Assembly (NCBI GenBank): GCA_949752795.1
Contig: OX457074.1
Span: 32,473,980-32,537,979 of the forward strand
Origin: Hyperoodon ampullatus
Lineage: Eukaryota > Chordata > Mammalia > Artiodactyla > Ziphiidae
Length of the DNA stretch: 64,000 nucleotides
Direction: 5' to 3'
Part shown: positions 57,201 to 64,000 of the stretch, piece after piece
How positions within the stretch are numbered: position 1 is the first letter of the stretch
Layout of the letters: each line of letters begins with the position of its first letter
Notes under the pieces: model-generated
Databases searched by the model: none
What the model saw: the letters and a program-made list of their open reading frames with translations, nothing else
What the model was told of the DNA's origin: nothing
Program-made: the position numbers and the translations under genes

Positions 57201-60200
57201 TGAGAGAAGAAGGAATTAGTTAGGGCCATTGAGTACTTTCAAAAAAGTGTAGCGTAAAAAATCTAGACAACTTTATTGTGATTCTACGTGAAATGTGCCT
57301 CCTACTTGATCTTTCTTTAAAAAAAAAAAATGGGCTTCCCTGGTGGCGCAGTGGTTGAGAGTCCGCCTGCCGATGCAGGGGACACGGGTTCGTTCCCCGG
57401 TCTGGGAGGATCCCACATGCCGCGGAGCGGCTGGGCCCGTGGGCCATGGCCGCTGGGCCTGCGCGTCCGGAGCCTGTGCTCCGCAACGGGAGGGGCCACG
57501 ACAGTGAGAGGCCCGCGTACCGCAAAAAAAAAAAAAAAAAAAAAAAAAAAACTAGTAAGAGTGAGAAACTTACACAGATGTGATCAGCAAGTGTGATGAG
57601 TCGGTGTGTCCTGGGCACCTGCCCCACCCCCTCGGCCTGAGAAGATGGGGGCGGCGGCGGCTGCGGGGAGGGCGACTCCGGTTGCGGCCGATAGTGGTGC
57701 AGCGGTCCTTCGTACTGCCTGCAGGCTTCGTCTAACGGGGACAGACAGATGTCTTACTCCAGGGAGGCCCGCCTTTCACTCATGAGCAAAGGTTAAACAT
57801 AACGCAGAGAAACACATGGAAGGGAATTCATATCTTAATTTTGAAGAAAAAATATTTATTCACTGAGAGAAATCAGAAGACTAGCAAACAAAACTAGTAT
57901 CAACTATTATCATTAAAATATACACAAAAAAGTCATCAATAATGGCTTAAAAACTGTTTTCCATTAGAGCAGTTTTAAAAGTTTTACATGTTTCTAGACT
58001 CATACAAGATTACTCTCAAACAAAACGAGCTATTTCTTAACGTGCTCTGGACAGGCAAGAAGAAGGAAATGTGAAAACACGCAAAGACCCACTTTCTGCC
58101 TGGCTCGCCTTCACGACCTCCGGCTGGTAGGCCTGCAGCCTCTCGGGGGGCGGCGCGGGGGAGCTGGCAGGGCTTATCACCTCAATGGCATCGCCAGGTG
58201 TTTCATACCGGTGAGAAGATACTTGAAGAAAAGAAAAGAATCTATTTTAAAACTAATCCTATGAAAAGTCTCGGAAGTCCAAGCTCTTCAAACCTATTTG
58301 CAAATTTTCAGGTTTTACTCTGAGAAATGTTCAATGGCACCTCAGGTCAATGGAAAAAACAAAACAAAACAACGAGGTCAATGCATGGTGTCAAAGGTCA
58401 GTAGGCGCTTCCTCGGACTCCTAATCCTGGCAGGGTATGGAGTTTCCTGAAAGTCTGTGGGCTCTAAGACCTTTAGGTGAGGCAGAACAGAAACAGAGCT
58501 TGACGTACTCCTGAGGGCTGGAAAAGAAAATCACCAGGAAACTAATCAGAAGGGATTAAACCAATGAGAGAGTAGATGTCAACAGTCCACTGTTTCCAGT
58601 CGTTTCCATTCTGTGGGACAGTCAGCTCTTCTTTACCAGGACGACTTTAAAGCTGTAGATTAAGTAACATCACATAATGATTTTCTCAAATCACTGAGTA
58701 CGCTGACAAAAATTTCTCCCACTTTTTAGCACCACGTTACACTGTGAAGATAAACAAATGGTAAGGAATGTCTGCAGGGAAGCAAATCACTCCGTTGGGT
58801 TAGCAGAAAGGGAGGATGCACATGCCAGGGAAGGGCCCTTCTACGATGCGGTTCCCAAGGAAACTGAGGGTCTATGCAGTAGGGGTCCAGGTACTTTTCT
58901 CAGTCCTGCCATGGCCTGAGAGCCGAGAATGGGGGCGTCGGGGGGCTGTGACCTCCTGCTCAGGAACCTTCTGACTCGCGAGTGCTGTGTGCACCTTTGG
59001 GTGCACTGAAGCACCTGAGGAAACGGTCAGAGGCCCAAAGGGTGTATGACCCTGGCCAGATCAGCAAGCGTGGCCAGGCGATGATGGGTCCTGGACACAG
59101 GCAGAAGGTGGGAATGAACTCTGCTACTGGACCACCATCCACTCTTCCAGCCTCATCTCAACAGCCCTCTCCTGCCCCCCACCAGGCCACGGAAGCTGCA
59201 GTAACCTGGGTCTAGTACACTCAGGACAGAAACCTGTTAACGGGGGTGGAAATTATCTTTGGAGAACTAAAATAAGTCACTATATTCAAAGTAACTGATA
59301 CTGCTCTGCAGTGGGTATTCATCACTGTTCACGAGCCAGCATCCTCCTAATCTGCTCCCCACATCCAGCGCGCAGTCACGGGAGGCCTGGCACCACTCAG
59401 GGAGCCACTGTTCCTGATGCCTGAAGGGGGCTGGGAGGCTCTGGAGAGGAAAAACCGGAGGGCACGTCGGCAACTGCGAAGAGCCTGTGGGCTTCACGCA
59501 AGGAACTGACTCAGCGATGAAAAGATAAACACTCAGAAAAGCAGCCAGACTCTCTGCTCTCAGACATTCTGTGACGCAAACTGAAAAGAAGTGTTGTCGG
59601 GCGATTAGCGAGCATTCGACAGGCCCCAGGCTGGGTCACCACATGAGTGCTGGTGACTTCCCTCCAGAAGGCCTGGTCGTAGAACTAGGGATCTTCCAGA
59701 TTTCCTGCATGGGTAATACCTACTGGGCTGATTTTCATAGTCCAAGCTAAAGGATGTCTTTCATTTACACAACAGGCTACCAAGCTGCCCCCAACTTGTC
59801 TCCAGAAACCTCAGCAATGGGGTATTTACCCAAATAGGTTACGACTAGGCATGGAACTGACTAAACTAAACAGAACAGTGCACTGCATGCTGGTGCACAG
59901 GGCCCACAGGTCCCTGTCTCTGACTCTACTCAGTTCATTACTGGAAATGAGAGGTTACTACGTATGGTTAAATTACTTCAGTGTTAATGGATACTCGTTT
60001 AAATACTGGCCTGTTCCTTCAGGAATTCTACATAGAATTTAGGCTGTAGTTAAAAATAAATTTAAAGTAACTTTTCTAGCATTTTACTGTAGATCTGTGA
60101 ATTCTTACACTTAACAGGGTAGACATCAAAGTGACTAACCAGACTTGGTCAAAATCCAACTTGCAAGAAATGCAAATTACCAATAATAATAATTACGAAC

Positions 60201-63200
60201 AAGGTGGTCTCGCTTTTTAAAAAATCTATCTTAGAAAAAGAACACTAGAGGCTTTGGAGTATCGGCCTAAGTACTGAATCCCATCCTAGGAAACGTTTCT
60301 TGAGGAATGAGGCCTCGGTAGCGCTGCGCTTCATGACACACCCGTCACCTTCCAGAGCCTGAAGATGTTAGTGGGCTCCGCCTCTATCTCCCTTCCAACC
60401 TTATCCCCACAAAGGGCATGGCTTCTCATGGAAAACACCTTGACAGGTACACTTAAGACACTCTGATATTTAAAGAGTCATAATAGCAGAAGAGACACTT
60501 TGCACCCCTAACCCACAAAACCTTTCCATTACATTTACTACCAAGATTAGAATTTCTTTACACCGTATGGTTCTGCTTTCCCTAAAGAATCACGTAATTC
60601 CGTACTCAGTACCACAGTGCGAGGTCGGGTTGAGATACATACAGCTACCGGAAGAGTCTGAACTCTGGGAGCCACGTTCCCTTGCATCCTTGTCCGAGGC
60701 AATCTGCCGGGTGATGATCACGTCTATGAAGTTAGCTGCAGTAATGGTAGTCTTCCCTCGGGTCCTTAGCTCCTCCTCATATCTGGACTTTGGAGGCGGC
60801 CCTCTCTCTTTCCCAGCCTCAGAGTAAACTACTGCAGAAGGAGGCTGGGGCTTGCCACTCGGCAGGGCTGCAGGAGTGTACGGACACTGCCCGGGTCTCT
60901 TCTCCGCCTCCAGGCTTTTCTGCTCTAGCTGCTGCTCGCTAACTGCTGCTGACCTGCTCCTCAAATTCTCTTCTAACCTGGCAGCTTCATGCTTACTCTC
61001 TTTTGTTTTGGACACGTCCATCTGGGGAGCAGACGCTGCGGCGTCCACAAGAGCAGCCAGGGCGTCCGCAGCAGTATTGTAACGGGAGGCCGGCAGGCCC
61101 TGGCTGATGGATGGGCCCCCAGCAGGCAGCGGCCTAAAAATAAAACCAAACCAGAAGTCTGTGAAGGGGAGACTCTCTCCCGGGGGCAGGGGGTGGGGGA
61201 GGAAGGGAGGGAGGGGAGTGTGTGTGTGTTGGGGGGGCGGGGGGGACGGACGGACTGCAACAAACACAGTGTGCAGCAGGAGGAAACGTCACTCTCCTTA
61301 GACTACTGCAGTCACAGATTTAAAGGCGTGTGTGCAGAAGATGGGGAGTTCTGGTCCAAATGTACACAGAGACCTACATGATCCGTAGCTGTGCGCTCGG
61401 GTCCAAAGGTGTGATCACGCTGGTTCCGTTGGTTCCCTGGAAAACGCTGGGTCTCTGCTGCAGCAGGGTCTCCTGAGCTCTGACTGAAGGAGACGGGGAG
61501 CGAACGTAGCCGTGGCTGCTGGGCCGGCCGGGCTGTTCTGAGCCTGGAGGGCAGAGGGACAAAGAAACAAGCCATAAGGAAGAGGCTGGACGGCATCACT
61601 GGGGGATGGTTGCCTTCCTAATATTCCTAAATAGGAGAAAGGAAAACATGGGAAGAAACTTGCTACCCTGCTTTCTGGCCTTTCTAGAAATAAATTCTGT
61701 AAGGGTTTTCCAATAAAGATGCAGTAAAACCACACTAGTAATTTGAAACAAAATCATCAGCTACCATTTACTGTCATTTCCATTTTGGTGACAAGTTTCT
61801 ATCTTGAATCCAAAGAGAAATAAAAATAACACCAATAATGAAGCACTAACACAAATCAGGTAAGTTCATTTCTCAGATTCTTCCTCAAACTCTGGCGTGT
61901 TTCTCATTTCCAAACTCAAGTTTGCAACAACTATCTAAGTATCATAATGCAAATAATGCACATCTGCTGCAGCAGGGCCTGAGACTGCCCACCCAGCTGC
62001 AGCTCTGCGGCTCCCTCCGCTTGGCCGAGGCTCTTCCACAGCAAAGCTCCTTCACTCACAGGGTCTCAGGTTCCCCCTCTTCACCCTCTCCCCCACCTCC
62101 TGGGGTTCTCGGCCTCACCCTGACTTTCCTACTGGAGCCTGCAGCTCTAGCAAACACCCCTGTCTTCACTTCAGAGCAGGCGCCTAGCACAGCCTTCTGA
62201 GCAATTTTCTCCCTTCTGACCTCACACCGGTACTGAGTGCCCTGCAGGGCACATTCCTAGAAGTGGGGTTACTATTTCCGTTTTTACATCTCTGAAGAAG
62301 CTACCCCTATTTACACTGCCATTGACAATGTGTAAGAATCAGTGTTTCTTCACACACCTCAACACAGGATATTTATCAACCTTTCAAATGTCTGATGGAG
62401 AAAAATGGTACTTTATTGACTTAAATATGCATGCTATCCATCGGTGAGATCACAAACATTTTTAAGGCACAGTTTCCTAAAAATCACGTATGAGTTCCAC
62501 TTGGCTTTCTTTAATTCAATCAATCCCCATGGTTTCTATACAATCAACATATAATCAATATTATGGTGCTACCTCACGATTCATTAAAGCATCTACTATG
62601 GTCAGACACTTAGTGATTCTTTAAATTATATACAGACAACAGGTTACATCTAAACGTACGTAGGCTTTGCAACCATTGACTTGTTTGATGTAAATCCCCA
62701 GGAACGGTATGAGGAAGTCAGGGGTGACCGCTGGCCTTGGCCCCTCCTCAATCTAGGGGGTCTGTCGGCTGTGGCCGCGGGAACGTGACACCCTCTGGGT
62801 CCGCAGCAACCTCTCAGGCGGGTCTCTGGCCCCCTGTGCCCCCCCGCCCCCTCTGCCCCCACCTCTAGCAGCCCTCCTAGGAACATCTCGGGACAGACCT
62901 GCTCCTCCGTGCACACCTGCCCCCCGATATCTTGTTCAAGCCAGACTCTCCACTCTCAGTCAGCATCTCCGTGCTCTGTCTGTTCTCCTAAGTACTGATC
63001 TGAGTATCTGACAACATGGACATGATCAATGGTTTGATTTCACAGAATATAAAATGACAACTACGCCGTGGATAAGAACACATCTTCCAAAGACACGTCA
63101 GATTAGCTACGGCCAAAACAATCACTATCACTTTGTTTTCACTAATCCTGCTCTATCTGAAGTGCAGACCAATCTTGTCTCTCACCTCTTCCTCAACCCC

Positions 63201-63845
63201 CATTATCTAGTTATTGTGAAGTCCTTTTGATTCACCTTAACAGTATTCATCCAAGCACCTCCTTTCTGGCCATTCCCAGTGTCAACCTATCTCAGGAGAC
63301 ACAGGGACAACACACATGGTCTCACTGTCCTCCTGGCACCAGCCCACACCCGCCTCCTGGGTTCTAACCCATCTCAAGCTGCTCCCATGCAAATGCCCCT
63401 CTGATCACACCACCTGCCTCCTGCACTGGACCGTAATTCACACCGTCACACAGCCTGCTAACCATGCTGTCCACTCTTCCTTCACCGCCAGCTCCACAAG
63501 ACACCCGTCTTCACTGGTCTCCTGTGAGCCTTCGCCCGGGCGACTTTCGGCTTCAGTGAGCCCTGTGCCCAGTCTCTGCAGACCCAACTGCTGGGACCAA
63601 ATGCCCACGACCTCTGCGCCACTGCAGCCCGCACAGCACCTCCACTTCCGTGCCATCACCGCCTTCTGCCTGGTAACTCTTGGTTGCGAGGTCGCCCCGG
63701 CACCCACTGCCGCATGAGCCTGAGGCCTCCCACCCACCTGGCCGCAGGTAGAGATCCGAGGAGGCTGCGGCGAGGCGCTCCCGCTCCTTCTCCCGCTCCC
63801 GCTCTCTTTCAGCGTTTGCCGCAGCAGCGAGGTGTGTCGAGTGTC
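45051..63845 (-). CDS. NCOR1: NCOR1, C-terminal 734 residues in twelve coding exons (partial)
   Basis: NCOR1 is the nuclear scaffold of the HDAC3/TBL1X/GPS2 corepressor and binds unliganded nuclear receptors through its C-terminus. Segments, in transcript order: 63845-63738, 61543-61378, 61133-60643, 58221-58093, 57731-57574, 57193-56970, 54544-54398, 52802-52660, 48819-48766, 48102-47881, 45565-45386 and 45235-45051. They total 2207 nt, and every junction keeps frame. This is roughly the last 30% of the 2440-residue human protein. The receptor-interaction region is complete, with three CoRNR boxes: IDVII (60727-60713), ICQII (split between the 57574 and 57193 exon ends) and LEDII (start of LEDIIRKAL, 48049-48023). 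A charged EREREREKERER stretch lies in the first exon seen. The end reads SAQYETLSDSD, one Asp shorter than human. The repressor and SANT domains are beyond the window. Confidence 0.96.
45386..45565 (-). CDS. NCOR1: NCOR1 penultimate coding exon
   Basis: 180 nt encoding GVCKPKLISKSNSRKSKSPI to PGWAWEDRPSST. The acceptor is CACTTTTAG and the donor ACAG/GTGAGG. Basic and Ser-rich. Confidence 0.95.
45566..47880 (-). other. NCOR1: NCOR1 intron between the 48102-47881 and 45565-45386 exons
   Basis: A purine-rich 2.3-kb intron. The stretch at about 46690-47130 resembles an old LINE relic (low confidence). No gene is seen. Confidence 0.7.
47881..48102 (-). CDS. NCOR1: NCOR1 coding exon with CoRNR box LEDIIRKAL
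   Basis: 222 nt encoding SVSSRGHSFADPASNLGLED, then IIRKALMGSF and on to REEGDPSPHS. It holds the most C-terminal receptor-interaction motif. The acceptor is CTTTTGCAG and the donor CAG/GTAAAG. Confidence 0.96.
48103..48765 (-). other. NCOR1: NCOR1 intron with a CHR SINE
   Basis: Holds the SINE at 48363-48570, and otherwise nothing recognised. Confidence 0.85.
48363..48570 (-). repeat. CHR-type tRNA SINE, short form
   Basis: Left T-run of about 25, then gcggtacgtgggcctctcac. The flanks ttcatttatctttt at 48352 and 48571 are an exact target-site duplication. It is in sense orientation to NCOR1. Confidence 0.96.
48766..48819 (-). CDS. NCOR1: NCOR1 coding exon, 54 nt (PGTEIFNLPAVTTS)
   Basis: A short in-frame exon encoding AAQPGTEIFNLPAVTTS between split codons. 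The acceptor TTAAATACAG lacks a strong pyrimidine tract. The donor TCAG/GTAAGA is good. Confidence 0.93.
49955..50098. mobile_element. MER5A-like hAT transposon relic
   Basis: It carries cagaatcacctggggagctta on one side and caagccctccaggtgactgtga on the other, the long imperfect inverted repeat typical of MER5A. Non-autonomous. Confidence 0.7.
51655..51870 (+). repeat. MIR SINE relic
   Basis: Shows the full MIR order: gcatgggctctggcgctgga, cctgagtctgaacc, gtctcagcttcctcatctac, gtttgttatgaagattacag, then cttagaacggatcctggagc. Confidence 0.8.
52660..52802 (-). CDS. NCOR1: NCOR1 coding exon (SYLPSFFTKLENTSP)
   Basis: 143 nt encoding SDSRSPGSMSYLPSFFTKLE to KLNSSGGGDSDM plus one base. The acceptor is CCCCAACAG and the donor ATGG/GTAAGT. 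Confidence 0.95.
52803..54397 (-). other. NCOR1: NCOR1 intron, 1.6 kb
   Basis: No repeat or gene recognised. Confidence 0.8.
54398..54544 (-). CDS. NCOR1: NCOR1 coding exon (RPGKSPERSHVSSEP)
   Basis: 147 nt encoding IRPGKSPERSHVSSEPYEPI to QRGAEPAEQ plus two bases of Arg. The acceptor TATGTTCCAG is followed six bases later by a second AG, so a two-residue shorter form is possible. The donor AGAG/GTGCCT is weak. Confidence 0.92.
54545..56969 (-). other. NCOR1: NCOR1 intron, 2.4 kb
   Basis: Contains the SINE at 55591-55801 and an AT-rich stretch around 55080-55560. No gene is seen. Confidence 0.8.
55591..55801 (+). repeat. CHR-type tRNA SINE, short form
   Basis: Starts gggcttccctggtggcgcag and ends in an A-run of about 20. 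Exact flanks atgtacaggtgta at 55578 and 55802. Antisense to NCOR1. Confidence 0.96.
56970..57193 (-). CDS. NCOR1: NCOR1 coding exon with second half of CoRNR box ICQII
   Basis: 224 nt starting QIITQDFARNQVPSQPPQQP and ending SPENLVDKSRG plus two bases. The acceptor is TCTCACGCACAG and the donor GAAG/GTATGG. Confidence 0.95.
57332..57551 (+). repeat. CHR-type tRNA SINE, short form, in NCOR1 CoRNR intron
   Basis: Starts gggcttccctggtggcgcag after an A-run and ends in an A-run of about 28. It fills over half of the 380-nt intron 57194-57573 and stops 22 bp from the donor. Antisense to NCOR1. No clear target-site duplication. Confidence 0.95.
57574..57731 (-). CDS. NCOR1: NCOR1 coding exon with first half of CoRNR box ICQII
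   Basis: 158 nt encoding EACRQYEGPLHHYRPQPESP, a five-proline run, then RTHRLITLADHIC. The exon ends within the box, TGT/GTAAGT. The human Gln-rich run is Pro-rich here. Confidence 0.95.
57732..58092 (-). other. NCOR1: NCOR1 intron, 361 nt
   Basis: AT-rich. Nothing recognised. Confidence 0.85.
58093..58221 (-). CDS. NCOR1: NCOR1 coding exon (SSHRYETPGDAIEV)
   Basis: 129 nt encoding SSHRYETPGDAIEVISPASS to QPEVVKASQAE plus one base. The acceptor is CTTTTCTTCAAG and the donor AAA/GTGGGT. Ser-Pro-rich linker. Confidence 0.94.
58222..60642 (-). other. NCOR1: NCOR1 intron, 2.4 kb
   Basis: No clear repeat or gene. Short open frames are unsupported. Confidence 0.8.
60643..61133 (-). CDS. NCOR1: NCOR1 large coding exon with CoRNR box IDVII
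   Basis: 491 nt running from PLPAGGPSISQGLPASRYNT to DARERGSQSSDSSGS. It carries the IDVII corepressor box within ITAANFIDVIITRQIASDKD, which contacts thyroid-hormone and retinoid receptors. The chosen donor AGCT/GTATGT restores human-like SLSSHRYE. A tandem donor six bases upstream is possible. Confidence 0.95.
61181..61254 (+). repeat. G-rich tract in a short NCOR1 intron
   Basis: Multiple G runs (cgggggcaggggg, tggggga, gggagggagggg, then ggggggg and ggggggg around a TG repeat) in the 244-nt intron 61134-61377. The NCOR1 transcript is C-rich here. Confidence 0.85.
61378..61543 (-). CDS. NCOR1: NCOR1 coding exon (SEQPGRPSSHGYVRS)
   Basis: 166 nt encoding SEQPGRPSSHGYVRSPSPSV to TPLDPSAQLRI plus two bases of Met. 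The acceptor is TGCCCTCCAG and the donor AT/GTAGGT. Nearly identical to human. Confidence 0.95.
61544..63737 (-). other. NCOR1: NCOR1 intron, 2.2 kb
   Basis: A possible old antisense L1 relic lies at about 62240-62420. Open frames in the GC-rich part near 63316-63720 are unsupported. Confidence 0.7.
63738..63845 (-). CDS. NCOR1: NCOR1 coding exon, Arg/Glu-rich (first in window)
   Basis: 108 nt encoding HSTHLAAAANAEREREREKE and onward to SSDLYLRP. The acceptor is GTTTTCCAG and the donor CCAG/GTGGGT. The first two bases finish a codon from an exon outside the window. Confidence 0.93.
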
Positions 63846-64000
63846 CTGGAAAACACACAAACCTGCAACTTGAGGACAAAACGTCAACGTACAGGTGCGT
63901 CAAACAAGTTTTACATTCTCAAGTGACTGAAAGATTTTCAGAAAGTTCCAAAGCTGAGCTGTAGGAAGTGTGTCTTATTAGGAGTCTCGAGTGACTTCAG

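Noticed and set aside
60643..61267. Frame upstream of 61133 as NCOR1 coding sequence
   Set aside because: TTTTTAG at 61140-61134 is the acceptor. The upstream Pro/His-rich part is the C-rich intron.
1..64000. CRISPR arrays, operons, ribosome binding sites, phage or plasmid genes
   Set aside because: The window is spliced mammalian DNA. The regular repeats are SINEs and microsatellites, not spaced direct repeats.

Overview
The window is nuclear DNA from a mammal, almost certainly a cetacean (whale or dolphin). It carries spliced vertebrate genes. It is also full of tRNA-derived SINEs of the CHR type known from cetaceans, hippos and relatives, several of them young, with intact tails and target-site duplications. 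No ruminant Bov-tA/BovB copies were noticed. The species cannot be fixed from this window alone. Gene content and order match human 17p12-p11.2: ADORA2B (+), ZSWIM7 (-), TTC19 (+), NCOR1 (-). Human comparisons below are from memory.

Layout. 1-4110: end of ADORA2B (adenosine A2B receptor), with intron 1, the last coding exon and the 3'UTR. About 4210-17048: the whole of ZSWIM7 on the minus strand. Five coding exons, one of only 22 nt, join to a predicted 143-residue SWIM-domain protein. 17049-17195: a 147-bp gap between two divergent start codons inside a CpG island, read as a shared bidirectional promoter. 17196 to about 41640: the whole of TTC19 in ten coding exons (370 residues), with one 15.2-kb intron packed with L1 and SINE insertions. 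About 42400-63845: the 3' third of NCOR1 on the minus strand, twelve coding exons for the last 734 residues, including all three CoRNR nuclear-receptor boxes. All exon junctions given here were read by hand and keep the frame from exon to exon.

How the genes relate. The four do not form one pathway. ADORA2B is a Gs/Gq-coupled receptor at the plasma membrane. ZSWIM7 works with SWSAP1 in RAD51-dependent homologous recombination. TTC19 is a mitochondrial inner-membrane factor for respiratory complex III. NCOR1 is the scaffold of the nuclear HDAC3 corepressor. What links them is arrangement: two tail-to-tail pairs (ADORA2B/ZSWIM7 and TTC19/NCOR1) and one head-to-head pair (ZSWIM7/TTC19).

No undescribed biological system is evident. 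The best leads are local: a cetacean SINE that makes up over half of the short NCOR1 intron splitting a CoRNR box, the altered first exon and weak donor of ZSWIM7, its 22-nt microexon, tandem NCOR1 splice sites, and a shortened TTC19 C-terminus. Boundaries of old repeats and of UTRs are approximate.
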